Shown here: piece after piece, positions 23,817 to 36,382 of the stretch
Position numbering within the stretch: position 1 is the stretch's first letter
How the letters are laid out: the number at the start of each line of letters is the position of its first letter
Assembly: GCF_026210795.1 (NCBI RefSeq)
Contig: NC_089458.1
Coordinates: 620,001 to 684,000, forward strand
Origin: Rhizophagus irregularis
Lineage: Eukaryota; Glomeromycota; Glomeromycetes; Glomerales; Glomeraceae
Reading direction: 5' to 3'
Length of the DNA stretch: 64,000 bases
Position numbers and translations under genes: made by a program
Notes under the pieces: model-generated
Seen by the model: only the letters and a program-made list of their open reading frames with translations
What the model was told of the DNA's origin: nothing
Database searches by the model: none

Positions 23817-24491
23817 TATTTTAAATTTTAAGTGAAAAGAATAAGAATAAACTTATTGGCTTTTATTTTCAGAACATAAATATCAACAAAAAATATAAAA
23901 TCTAAAAAAAAAATAATTTTTTATTTATATGTATATTTATTTATTATTTTATTTATATTATTGCAAAGTATTTTAAAGGATTTTTTAAAAATAAAAAAAA
24001 AAAATTAGTTTGGATCGTAACTATAAATTATTATAAGAATTTTTAATATTTGAGTATAGAACTTTCTCATATAATAACAAATAATATTATAATGACTTGC
24101 ATATCATAAATCCGTAAAATACCCAATAATGACATTCGTTTTTTTGCTTCCGAATTGAATCCGGTTTAATATCTGTGTATCACTAATATGTTGCCCCTTG
24201 CCCCTATTCTCATATAATCTATAATTAATTTGAATTATGGATTTTGTATTACATTATTGTTTAAGAAAGGATTTAATAGTAAAATCCAATCCAAATCGAA
24301 TTTTTAATTGTGAATATGGGTCGGAATTTGGGAGTGCTCCCACATATATTTGGATTTCTAATTGAATAAAATTCCGCAAAAGAAATTTCTTTTTTTTTGC
24401 AGAATCGCAAATGCACTCTCCAGCAAATCCAATCTAATCCAATCCGATTGAATTTGTGAATCCACCCTATGTTGTTTCCAAAAAAAACTTA
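23817..24491. other. Intergenic, 3' side of the membrane-protein gene
   Basis: No gene. Contains a short palindrome GGGAGTGCTCCC near 24,332 and repeated CCAATCCAA/ATCTAATCC words (24,290-24,450), possibly an old short repeat. Confidence 0.4.
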
Positions 24492-25053
24492 CACTACCCT
24501 CCAAAAAGTATCCGGTCAAGCTCTTTTCGATTTTCTCAAAATTGAATATATAAATTATCATTTTTTTTTAAAAAAACCAATTCCCCTAATTCTCAAGATT
24601 AAAATGGATGTATTTTTATTGTGTTACGATGCATGTACCAGATTTGGCGATTAAAACAAATAATAACGCCTCAATTTTGCCAATGACGATCTTTACTTTT
24701 TTTGTTCACTACGCCACTTGGCTATTTTAAAATGGGAAAAACTCGTGAGTTGAGTGAGTTTTGAGCAAATTATTGGCCTTTAGAAAGAACATGAAGCTAT
24801 CAGAATTAAAATTCTTGTATCGAACAATCGTGTCTGTAATGGTACTTTTTGGAAATTTTAGGACACGACTGGATTAACAGCTAAAAGAAGAGTGGGAAAG
24901 AATTCCATCCGAAACTTATATTAATTTAATTGAGAGCATGCTACGTCGAATTGAAGCATGCATTAAAAACAATGGATGGCCAACTAAATACTAATTATTA
25001 TTAATAAAAATATAATCTTTATTATTTGACCGGATACTTTTGGGAGGGTAGTG
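24492..25053 (+). mobile_element. Internally deleted Tc1/mariner element (562 bp)
   Basis: Terminal inverted repeats of 28 bp start CACTACCCTCCAAAAAGTAT at the left; the right copy has one mismatch. Each end is flanked by TA (24490-24491 and 25054-25055), the canonical Tc1/mariner target duplication. Only the last part of the transposase survives (24887-24994): EEWERIPSETYINLIE, then SMLRRIEACIKNNGW and PTKY stop. That is the C-terminal signature of Tc1 transposases, which end in (G)GPTKY. The catalytic DDE region is deleted, so it could move only with help in trans. The near-identical ends suggest a relatively recent insertion. Confidence 0.9.
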
Positions 25054-25742
25054 TATATTACACTACTTTTAATATTACTTTATAAAATTTAATTATTTAG
25101 CTTTAAAGTGATGAAATTTTTGCTATAAACAATATAAAGTTCTAAAAATTCTCATGATTTATTATTATTCGCATACTTACGTCCAACCTTATTGACTTAT
25201 CTTCTCCCTTACAATATAATTTCTATTTTCGCTCGCATTTAAACATGCAATCCTTTAATTTTTGAGAAGTCCACTTTTCGATCATTACTATATTAAAGAT
25301 CAATTCTATTAATTGTTTAATTGCTTTAGCATTGTTGTAATTTTTTTTTTTATAACAATTAATCCAATATGAAATGTAAACAATTATGCTCAGTTTTTTT
25401 TTGTTGATAAATATCTATCGCGTTATTTCCTTTACCAACATCATTTGCCGATCAAATTCTCGAAACATCCAAGACTTTGATTAATGATCTTAATAGGTGT
25501 GTTTCTACTTTCTTGATAGACATATACTGCATTATTTTTATTGCTGAACAATCACCTGACTTATCAAGATCGATCTGAATACCTTGGGTGTATGATTTTA
25601 CATTATGAATGTTTACTTTTTAATACATTAGCACCTTTTAAATTTCCTCTTTAAGTTAATCGGCACGTCTCTTTTTAAAAAATTTTTATATATAATGACG
25701 ATTTCTTTCCAAACCTTACTGTAATGAGTGTAATCTATTCTA
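25054..25742. other. Upstream region of the FAAP100-like gene
   Basis: AT-rich promoter-side DNA with T runs (25,340; 25,394); no gene seen. Confidence 0.4.
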
Positions 25743-28700
25743 ATGGATACGAAAATTCTTAATATTTACAATTTACCTAGACCTTTAATCAATGTTATAA
25801 TAAAACATATAGGAATAAATCAAGATTGGATAGTTATTAAAATAATTCCATTTAAAATTCATGTATTTCATAAAGAGACTCTCAAAGAAATTTGGAAATT
25901 TCCTTTTGACCCAATTGATATATGTCAAGATTTTTTGTATAACTCTCCTGCAAAATCAAGTGTTAACATATCCTTTTTGGTTTTAACAAAAGATGGATCC
26001 ATATGGAGAATCCAATCTAATGTTCAAAGAAATAAGAGGTTCGTTTGGCATAACATTTTTGTAATCTTTTTAAAATAAAAGAATAATTTAAAAACTTTTG
26101 TATCAGGGATTTTGATTCTCATCAAAATAACAAAGAAGCGTTGCCAACACAATTAAGACAAATCAGGAAAATTAATGAAGTTGGCAGTACATCATCAAAA
26201 TTTTCTTCACAAAATATTTATCAGCCAAATAAGAACAGTTATTGTTTGTTTGTCCCGCCTCCTGTATTTACTGTCGGAAGTGAATATTTAATTTTCTCAA
26301 AAGAAGGACTTTGTTCATTATTCCCTTGTAATTTATTTAATGATGATGGAATTTTACTTAGAACAAAAGATGGAGAAATTGGATTTCTATCATTAATTGA
26401 TAGAATAATATCAGAAAATAGTTTATTTATTCCATTCAATGATATTGAAGATACAAAAAATGCTACATGTTTTTTGAATGATATCCTTTATAATATATTT
26501 GTTCTTTGAATATATGTTTATTATTAATTATCCTTAACATAATTTATGAAATCACTTCGTATTCATGATTCAACAAAAGAATCAGTCAAAAGGCCATCAA
26601 ATATTACACTTATTTCAAAAGAATTGGCCGAGGCTATATTTAGATCCACACAGTAATTTTGATTTATCTTATTTTTGTATTTTCAATTTTTAACTTTCAT
26701 TTATTCAAAAAAAAAAAAAATATTTAGTTATGAAACAGATCTCTTAATAACTGGCCATTCAAGTGGCATCGTATCATTTCATTATTTTTGTAAAGGTGAG
26801 GTTGAATCAGACACAGTTACTTCGCTAAAAGTAAGTAGGTAAAAAAGGAAAGAAATTGCATCATCTTCATTCATATTTGTTCACTAAAAATTTTTATTAA
26901 AATTTATAGCAACCTATTCAAGCCATTTATACATTATATTTAAAACATGAAGACCCTGAAAGAACCAAATTTGAATCTACTTTGCTTCGACCTAAACCTA
27001 ATTTGAGTAATATTCACAATGCTCTGCTTTTAATTGGGTATGTATACAACTATTCAAATTAATAATAAAACCTTAGCTAATTTCTCCTTTATCTTAAAGT
27101 GCGAAAGGAACGATATCATTATCAAGTGCTAGATATGATAGTAATTCATCTCTGACTTTGTGTTATAAAGAATACTATGTCCCCAATCCAGTTCATTCGT
27201 CCTTTGTCTATAAGGTGTTACTTCAAAAGAAATTAAAAATAATTTGAACAAAGATCTAATTATTTTCGTTATTCGTAGAATCGGTTGGTAGTAACAGCTG
27301 GAGAAGGTCGAATAATTGTCATAAATTTTGATAGAAATATGTTTTCAGATGGTATAAGAACTTTATAAAAAGGATGAATTATTACGAACATGAATATTTA
27401 TTTATTAAAAAATTAAAAATTATTTTATTATAGGAAAGCTTGTTTCTTTACACACAATTCCCGTAATTTTTCCAAAAGGAACCGTTAGGTTGTGCCATTA
27501 TATTACTTCAGAACAAAATTCATCTGATGGAATATTTTATGCTTTGACAGTCAATGGAAGATTAATTCGCTCTCAATTTTCGCTTACAAGGTCCATACAA
27601 AAGCAATTTTTGTAAAATTGCAAAATTAGAAGATATTTACATATCTTTTTTTATTTTAGCGATCAAACTCCAAAGCATATGATGAGTGTTGAACAACTGA
27701 AGAATGAAATTCAAAAACAAACGACTATTATCAAAGAATTGACATCTAAACAAGCAATATTGGACAAAATTAATGAGGTACGAATTCGGAAGAAAACGTA
27801 ATTGTTTGATATTTTGGTTTGTAATTTGCTTCATTCATATCAGGAATTGAATCCTGCGATTATCGCTCGTAATGAAGTCGTTCAGGAATTACAACGTGTT
27901 TATAAAAAACGCGAAGCCGGACAATTGGATAAAAATAATTCTCCATTAAATGTTGAATGTTTTCCGATAACTCTGCCATGTTCTATGAATGGAAGCATTA
28001 CGCAAAGGATATTTTTAAGAATTCGCTTAACAAGTAGGATTGGAATTGATTGGTCAAAATGGTGGTCATGTATCCTTAAATAAATAAGAACATATTTTAA
28101 AGTCTAAGTAATAATATGAATGTCCTTAATTTTAAGATTCTTTGTAGTACTTGTTACTATGACAAATAATAGATCTTTTCATTCTTCAAATAATGAAAAA
28201 ACTAAGCGAGAGAATTTATGTTATTCTGTGTCATTATTGGATATGACTACTACGTGGTAAAAACAAATATTCTCTTCATTTTTATTGCGATATTTATTAG
28301 AATTTTAATTTGTTTTTTCTGTAGGGAACGAGATATTGAAATAAATTTACGATTTTTACATTTTCCAATTTTCATTAAACTTGCATTGTGTTTTGCACCT
28401 CCATCACCAATAGATCATACAAACGACTCTCAATATAAACGTAAATATAGTATAAAAAATCATAGAATTCGAATAAATAACAACTCTTCTAATAATTTTT
28501 TTTTTTTAAAAAAAATTAGCGCAAGCGACATATTTTCCCTTGATGAATTTGCAATATGACATATTGGATTTTATAAAACCATGTTCTCAACACGTGTTAC
28601 AAAGATTACAAGAAGAGCGTCATTTTACAGTATATCCTTCTTTGCCTGATTTTATCACACCATTTGATAGTGATTTTTTTGCCACAAAAAATGATTTTAG

Positions 28701-29825
28701 GAGATCTATTGAAAATTTAATAAATAAATTAAATAAAGGATCTGAGGTAAAGGATTTTTTTTGTTGTTGCTTCTATTGTTGTAATTCTGATCGTTTAATT
28801 TTTTCTCATTTATATATATATACATAGAAAACTAAACCTTATTCGGATTTTATTTCCTCATTAAACATTAATTCATCATTTATAAAATTTTTATTGAGAT
28901 CAAGTGATATTGTAGAAACAATCGATTTAGAAGATAATAATAATATTTTAATTAATGATGACGAAGCTTGGAAACGATTTTTAGCAATGTTATTAGGAGA
29001 AAACGTTGAAACGTAAATTATATTTTATTACTTTCATTTTTGAGATATCATCAGTAAATAATCGACTTACAATTTATATTCCAACTTAGAGATGAGTTAA
29101 AAGAGATAATTAAATCTGTTGATTATGCAATATTTACAACATCAATAAGCCTAGAACCTGTAATATTGAATTTGAAAAAATGTAAGCTGGAGAAAATTTT
29201 TTTTTTATGAAAATCTTGAAATTATTTTACCTTAAATTCTCTTATATAGTAAATCCGATAGAATGCGAGAATAAAATTCCGATTAATTCGATTCCCGTCC
29301 AAATAAAAATTACATGTCGTACACCCGAAGTATTGTTACTTGTTGAAGAAGCGTTATTATCAAGATTACAAGATTTTTGTATTGAAGTTCAAAAGGATGA
29401 TTCCGTTGACTCAGTTGAATTAGTCTCCAGGATAACTAATAATCATTCCGGTAAGTTATTCGTAAATTAAATTTAATTCCTTTTTATTTAAAATATCAAA
29501 CTTACACAACTATGATTCTTAAAACTATTAAGAAAAACCTATAATATCAGTTGATTTAACCAATCAATTAAATCTTATAAAAGAAGATTATGATATATTA
29601 ACTAAAATGCTTGATGAAAAACCAAATGATATTAATTCTAAAGCTAACCAAGAAGGTATGAATATGCATGAAGAGAAAAATGAGATGTCATTTGATAATG
29701 CTTTTGGCGATTGGAATGAATTAGGAATGCTGGCTAAAAGATTAGAGGATAGATTTGTCGAAATTGTTAAAATCGTTAGAAAAGAATTGGAAAATAATTG
29801 GGTAAATGGAGTTGTTGAAATCTAG
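25743..29825 (+). CDS. FAAP100-like Fanconi core-complex protein (~1000 aa, ~16 exons, two U12-type introns)
   Basis: First exons: 25743-26038, 26107-26480, 26556-26652, 26728-26830; the chain continues in phase to the stop at 29,825. FAAP100 with FANCB and FANCL forms the catalytic module of the Fanconi anaemia core ubiquitin ligase that marks FANCD2/FANCI at DNA crosslinks. The layout matches that family: N-terminal beta-propeller-like repeats (LVLTKDGSIWRI, LLITGHSSGIVSFHYF, LVVTAGEGRIIVIN, FYALTVNGRLIRSQFSL), then a coiled coil (VEQLKNEIQKQTTIIKEL ... ARNEVVQELQRVYKKRE, ~27,680-27,920), a beta-rich middle, then WKRFLAMLLGENVE, IPVQIKITC and LLVEEALLSRLQDFC, and a C-terminal helical tail. 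FANCB shares the same fold plan, so that is the main alternative. Identification rests on architecture and short motifs, not on an alignment. It ends 193 bp from the convergent BTB-TLDc gene. Confidence 0.6.
26481..26555 (+). other. U12-type AT-AC intron
   Basis: The donor is ATATCCTTT, exactly the minor-spliceosome AT-AC consensus. The branch site TCCTTAAC lies at 26531-26538, and the acceptor AC is at 26554-26555, 18 nt after the branch A. Splicing G|TT joins ...CFLN to VRIHDSTKESV in frame (phase 1). No GT-AG pair that bridges the intervening stop codons in the right phase was found. Confidence 0.8.
28070..28147 (+). other. U12-type GT-AG intron
   Basis: The donor GTATCCTTA matches the U12 consensus. 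The branch-like TCCTTAAT (28123-28130) sits 18 nt before the acceptor TTTGTAG at 28147. Phase 1 splicing joins ...WSKWWS to LLVTMTNNRSF. The nearer AG (28136) would create an immediate stop. Confidence 0.75.
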
Positions 29826-30018
29826 ACATTTTTTTTTTTTATTTCCTTTTACTATATAAAAGGAAGTTTTTTGATCGAGAAATATTCGATTTAACAATTA
29901 AAATATCGTTTTCCATTTTTTTTTATATTAAAAATAATGAATTTATTCAAAAATTTTATCAAAATTGATATGAAATCTAATTTACAATGTAAATTAATAA
30001 TAAGTTACCATAACTAAA

Positions 30019-31558
30019 TCAAACGTTATGTCTCTCCTGTTTTTTAATAACCTGAAAAACTTCAAATTCTTCAATAGAAAATTGTTCAGTACTTGTACGT
30101 AATGGTTTTTCATAACTAGTTTGTTTGCATCCACAAGGCTGACCAATTTCAAAATGACCTTTAGGGAATAAATCACCTTTGCCAAATACGGGAGAACAAT
30201 AAACATTACAATAAATAGAATCTTTCGGATCAATTACTCTACTTAAAACATCTTCTTCACCAGGATCCTTTTTTAAACTAAAAATATAACTATCTTTGAG
30301 AGGAGAATTATCTTGTTGATCTTTATTTGAAGAAATGGATTTTTTACTCCAAGTTAAAGGATTATAACCACCAAGTATTTCATCTGAGTTAGCAGGTTTG
30401 ATTAATACAATAGCTTGATTACTTGTTAAAGTAGTTTGACGAAATTCTTGATCACGACTTCCGCGTACAACAAGTTTGAAATAATATGGTATATTTGACG
30501 GCGTGTAAAATGAATTCTGATCATTTGAATCTAATCTATCAATCCAACTTGCAATTTTGGCTGCATGAGAAGGCTTAATAAGAACTGATTGAATTCTTGC
30601 ATGATAATGAGTATATTCTTTTGTTATTACATACATTGGCTTAGTATTAGGAGTATACATTTTTTGAGGTAAAATCCTTTTATAAGCATGAACTTGTCTT
30701 TCAAAATCAACAGGAGACATATTACTCCATCTAATATAAGGAATTAATGGACGTAAAACTATTTCTAATCCAACACAATCTTCATCAGGCCATCTTGCAA
30801 CGTCAGGTATCATTATGGTTGTTTTTAGTTGTCCTATGCCCCATTGTACAATACGCTTCCAAAGTTCTAACTCGCCCATACCAAGATCATCTCTTTGTAA
30901 AAGCCATATAACAGTATCTTCTTCTAATGCTGTAAAATCTTCAGATTTTAATAATAACTCTGGTTCCTGATAAAGTGCTTCTTCCATTGTTTCAGCAAGT
31001 GTTGTACATGTTGGATATTTTTGTCCTGCATTATAAATTAATACAGATTGTTTACCCATCCATAAATATTTTCTTTCTAATAATTCTCCTTGTAAGACCT
31101 CAACTAAAATGTTAAGACATAATTCATCTGCTGCTCCTAAAGCACTTACAATTTGAACTTCATTAAGTTTTTCTACATCAATTGTTGATGCATAAATATA
31201 CCTATAATTTAGTTTATATTTAAGGTGCCATTTTTTTTTTAAAAAAAAAAAAGTTGCATTTAATGACGAAAAAAAATCCATTTTTAATTTACCTTAGAAT
31301 GGTATCGAATGTTTCTGGAGTGATATTAGGTTTCTTAAAAATATATTTTCCATCTTCTTTAATTGCCCATCTACTTGATAATGCTTGACGAAAATACGGT
31401 GATCTCATTCTTAAAATATAATAATGAGCTTTAAATTTTCGTGTATTTTCTCCCTCACCTGCTTCAATAATAACATCATGTTCATCATCATTTTCAAGTA
31501 AATTTATTAAATCATTTGTCAATTCTTGAAATAATCTTGAATTAACTTTTGAAGTCAT
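30019..31558 (-). CDS. BTB-BACK-TLDc domain protein (482 aa)
   Basis: Two exons, 31558-31293 and 31201-30019, joined in phase across a 91-nt intron that contains a T10A12 junction. The BTB domain is at ~20-90 (DVIIEAGEGENTRKFKAHYYIL, RSPYFRQALSSRW). BACK is at ~105-220 (LLLKSEDFTALEE, WLLQRDDLGMGELELWKRIVQWG). TLDc is at ~290-475 (YFKLVVRGSRD, IVLIKPANSDEILGGYNPL, SYIFSL, CSPVFGKGDLF, FSIEEFEVFQVIK). BTB-BACK proteins are often Cullin-3 adaptors; TLDc domains occur in oxidative-stress and V-ATPase-interacting proteins. Large families with this architecture are typical of arbuscular mycorrhizal fungi, one basis for the organism guess. Lines such as SRDQEFRQTTL differ from the usual SRDGF...FH, so the TLDc is somewhat divergent. 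Confidence 0.9.
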
Positions 31559-32171
31559 CTTTATTTATTTATTAACTTAATTTTTTATTTTTTTAAAAAT
31601 AGGGAAGAAATTGTTTAAAAATTCCAGCAATTGCACCCTTTTTTATATCGGATTGTCATTGACAAAATCGGATATTCTAAAAAAGTGATACTTCATACCA
31701 AAAGTGATATTTCGCTTTACGAAGTGATATTATAAAAATAAATATCACGTAAATTGAAGTCTCGTTTCTCTTAATGTAAAAATTAAAATTTCGCATGAGA
31801 AGCTCATACTTATGTCTGATATGATAAGAATAATTTGGTAATCGATAGGAATAGAAAGGGGAATGAATTAGATTGAATTTTGAATTGCTGGAGCTTGAGT
31901 TGTAATTCCGGTCAAATTTTGCTGGCTAAACTGATGGTTTTGCTCAAAAATTACTTTTTGGTGATACTGTGATGACGTTATCTTTTTCATTATTCGATAA
32001 AAAAGAATAGATTAAAAAAAAAGGATTTTCATTTTAGATTTCAAAAGAATGAAATATATTGTTATGGTTCTGTTACACTAATTTTCTTGCCTATTTGAGT
32101 ATTAATTTAAATAGATATATTTTCTCGAATTTTTTTTCTCTGAAAAATTCACACAAGTTAAAACAGTAAAT
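31559..32171. promoter_or_regulatory. Divergent 613-bp shared upstream region
   Basis: Lies head to head between the BTB-TLDc gene and HEATR6. Repeated AAGTGATA words are present (31,684; 31,700; 31,722). No TATA box could be singled out in this base composition. Confidence 0.45.
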
Positions 32172-35100
32172 ATGACAACTTCAACAGTCGTTAACGGTGT
32201 CTCTGCTGCTAATAACATTAATAATATATCTAATACATCAAATTCATTTAATGATATAGCAAAAAAAGTTTTAAGAGCAAATTATCCATCAGATTCGAAA
32301 GCATCACCGCCAAGTTTAGACCAAATTGTAGAAATATTACTATCAACAAATTTTAATACAAATAATACTTTTACTGAAGACTTATTAGAACTTTTAATTG
32401 CTGGTTGTCGTACAGTTAATCCTTCTGAAGAAATTTTAGCTACAAGATTCAGTAGAATTATTTTTAATTTCTGTAATAAACACTTGGTATAAGAAATTTA
32501 TTTATAATGAATTGTTTTTTTTTTCATTTATCTTTAAGTTATTTATTTCTTAATTTATTTTAATTAGGTTCAACTTAATAGTACAACTTCAGAACAACCA
32601 CCCTTGGAAATTGTACTTTTATTTTTGATCCAATCTTTTAATAATACTACCCAAACAGTTTATGCGGTTGATATATTGAGAGCAATAAGTCAAGTTTTAT
32701 ATGAAAATGGACAGAATTGTCAAAAGGTAACTCATATTTTTTAATTTTATTATTACTATTATTTTATCTCACTCTAACTAACAAAATTGTACATTATAGT
32801 TACATAAACAACTTTTAAATATTCTTTTACCACTTGCCAGAGAAGTTAATAGAAACTTAGAAACTAGACGAATGTCAATAAATTGTTTAGGCAATTTATG
32901 CTATCGTACAGGAAATAAGTTTCAAGGAAAATATAAAGATGTTTATGAATTACTCTTGACAAATCTAAACTCACCAAATCCTTCTGATGATGAAGCAGCT
33001 TATCTCAAAGTATTTATAAATATTGACTTTAAAATGATATTCTTTATACACATAAAAGACATTTTTGATTTTAACCTAAATATTTTTTTCAGATTATAAG
33101 TAGCACATTTAGAGCTTTACAATTTGTTGTAATAGAAGATAAAAATGTGTTGGCTGAACCTTTTGGATCAACTATAGAAATAATTAGGAAATATGTTTTT
33201 TATAATATTGATGATATTAAAAAACTTCAGGTATCCATAGGTAATAATATCAAAATCAAATCAAATTATATATATTTGTTTTACTGATAACGAATATTAA
33301 AGAAAGACTAAATCATTAATTTATTAAAATTTTTTTTTTATTAATATAGACCGGTCTCGAATAGAAGCAGGTAAAAGTGTACGTAACTCTGGACCGTCAA
33401 ATCAGAAACACTCAAGAAAGCACAGTCGAATGAGATCTATTGGACGTTCATGGTTAAGCTCCGATTCAGAAATATCTGATGGAGAATATTCGCAGTCCCT
33501 TCGCAAAAGGTAAAAAACAATAATCGACTTAATAGAAAATTGTAGGGATATTATTTCACAGGATATTTTTTTTTTTTAGAAACGAAGATTCTCGAATTCG
33601 AGCAAATGCTTTGGGATGCTTGCAGAGCATTGCGAGGGTAAGATTTTTTAATCTTATCACTTGACGACAAATTATTTGTCTTGTTAATATATATGTATTC
33701 TTTTTCGTAGGCTTCACCAAAGAAGTTATATCAATATTGGAGTCATTTTTTTCCCTATACAGAACCTACTGAGACATCTTCTCCGTCATTATTTACTATA
33801 ATTGCATGTGAACCTATACATACAGTTCGTATACTTGCTTGTTCCATAATCAGTACAATGATTGATGGCTCAAAGCAGTATTTAGCCGCTGCAGATGATC
33901 GGTTGAGTATTGGTTTATGTTAGAATAACTTATTTTCTTTAGATACGAATTAATTTTTTCATTACTTTAGAGAGGTTAAAACTTCTTTCACTTCATTATC
34001 TGCGAAATTGGGAACAATTGTACGAGAACTTCATGCTGGACTATGTCAAGTTATTTTGAGAGAGGATCATATTACTGTTTTAGCTCAGTTATTAAAAGTA
34101 TGTAATATAGAAATAGTGTTATTAATTCATTTTCTATTATTAATTTAATTTTTCAATATAAGTGTTGCAACGTTTTAGTGAATAATGCAGCGTATGATAG
34201 GTTATCTTCAAACTATCTATCTCGCACTTATCACACAACTGCAAATTTCTTGGTACATAATGGTATGTGACGAATTACAAACGCAACTTATTTAAACTAT
34301 GAAATTAATTTAAATGAAATTTACAGATAATGCCGTTAGACTTGCCACTATGGTTTTGGTATCAACAATTATGGATTGCAAAGCATGTATCAAAGAAGTA
34401 GATAAATTGTTATTAGATAAAGTTATTAATAGAACATCTGCCGATTTTACAAAATTACCATTTTTCCAAAATCATGAAGAAATGAATCTTCTTTCATATT
34501 TAGTGTTGGTAATTGGAAGTAAGGAACAATCACCTGTTGTAAGAATTGAATCGTGGGGAATTTTATGCGCTTGTGCAAGAACTCATTTTAGTATAGTCAG
34601 GTAGTTAATATGTTTATTTAAAAAAATTATTTCAAAAAGATATTTATCGATTTATTCATTTATTTTCGTAGTCTGAAATGGGAACATATAAATCCTCTGA
34701 TTATTGCTGATCTTGCAAGTGAAGATGAAAAAATTAGAACGGCTGCAATGACATTTTTGGTAGAATATGCCAAAGAACAAGCAGCATTTGGTGGGGGTAA
34801 TCGAAATACTGGAGGGGATGATGAGAGAATTATGGTAAATATTTTATTTTAATCAATCTTAGGAACTATTGACGTTTTCACTTATCATTCTATTTAGGTT
34901 CAAGAGGTTCAGAAAGAAATTATTCCGGAAGTATTTCTATGGTGGGATTCTGTAATTACTCAACATATCCAAGGTTCTTCAATTGATGATTGTCATGCTG
35001 TTAGAGCTTTAGCATGTGATTTTATGTCACATATTCCATCTAACGTATTTTCAGCATTATCCGTAAGTATACTTTTTATTATCATTTAATAATGGTATAA

Positions 35101-36382
35101 CCTTCTCTGATATTTATAATTTTATATAGGTAGAAAAAAGGAATTTTTGTACTAAAACATTGTTGGGATTTTCTAAATTTGAAAATCCAGGTGTTAGAGC
35201 AGCAGCATGCAGAGGTCTTGGTGTTTATATATTATTTCCTATTTTACAACAGGTATATTATTTAATTATTTATGAATTCTTTAGGAAAAATATCTTCATA
35301 TTATACATTTATATATAATAGGACACATTTGCTTCTGATATGGCACTTTCGGTTATTCAACAAATGGCAGATCCAAACATTTTGGTTAGAGTCAGAAGTA
35401 GTTGGGCATTAGGAAATTTATGTGATACAATGGTATTATTAAGGTACGTAGCTTCAAAGTATGATAAAATATTTTATAGTAGTACTTATCTACAATGACT
35501 TGTAATATTATGTTAGTAACCCTGCCAATAATCAAGGAATGTCAAATACAAATACTGAATTCTTGATCAAGGTTATGTGGACTAGAATAGTAAAGGCGGC
35601 ATTATCAGCATCAAATGATAATGAGAAAGTAAGACCTAATGGAGTTAGAGCATTAGGTAGTATAATTCATGTGAGCCCAACAAATTTCTTAGAACGAGAG
35701 GAAAGATCATTGATAAAAGACGTAGTTTTATCTTTAATTAAGAATTTTGAATCTGGAACCTTAAAGGTATACGTTTTATCCAACTAAATTTAAAAAATGT
35801 TGTCTTGTTAAAATCTCTTTTTTTTTATAAATATGTATAAAAAGGTTCGATGGAATGCATGCTATGCAGCAGCAAATATGTTACGTAATCCAAATTTTCC
35901 TATAGGATCAAAATCAAATAGTTGGTCGGTACAATTATATGAAGCATTAATAAGAGTAGTGCAAACATCAAAGAATTTTAAAGTTCGTATCAATGCATGT
36001 TTAGCATTATCGACACCAACAACTAGAGCTAAGTATGGTGATACTGTTATGTTATGTAAAATATTACAAGTTATTGTTACTTCATTGGAAAATGTTGATA
36101 ATTTAACTGGTACCGGATTCAGCGAAGTTAAATACCAAGAACAATTAAGAAATCAGGTAAGATATTTATAGTTTTAGTAAAATGGGTAACAATATGTATT
36201 TTACTAATTATCATTTTTTTTAAAAAAAAATAATTGTATTATAGTTGTTAAATACTTATCATCATTTAATTGATATTTCGGTTATAAATGATAAAAGATT
36301 TATTGAACCTTTTATCCAAAGAGTTAATGAATGGAAGGCAACCAGACAAGAATATTTAGATGGACAAAATATTCAAAATTAA
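32172..36382 (+). CDS. HEATR6: HEATR6-type HEAT/armadillo-repeat protein (~1000 aa, ~17 exons)
   Basis: Exons begin 32172-32486, 32568-32726, 32800-33009, 33093-33240, 33350-33509, and continue in phase to TAA at 36,380-36,382. The protein is alpha-helical throughout. Regions that match HEATR6 in order: RRMSINCLGNLCYRTG in the N-terminal DUF4042-like part; a Ser-rich exon SWLSSDSEISDGEY (33,350-33,509); NEDSRIRANALGCLQSIAR; LYQYWSHFFPYTE; CCNVLVNNAAYDRL; RVRSSWALGNLCDTM; NEKVRPNGVRALGSI; and VRWNACYAAANMLRNP followed by SKNFKVRINACLALSTP. The last pair is particularly diagnostic. HEATR6 is conserved from fungi to vertebrates with no established biochemical role; HEAT arrays generally act as protein scaffolds. 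Introns use normal U2-type sites; one shows a T8A9 junction (36,214-36,230). Confidence 0.9.

Noticed and set aside
24358-24654. Short open frames across the left end of the Tc1 element
   Set aside because: They cross the element boundary and match nothing.
26239-26439. Minus-strand frame within the FAAP100-like gene
   Set aside because: Shadow of a verified exon.
33231-33349. Possible third U12 intron (GTATCCATAG) in HEATR6
   Set aside because: Donor has CCA instead of CCTT, no TCCTTAAC branch, and the ordinary donor GTAATA at 33,241 gives the correct phase.
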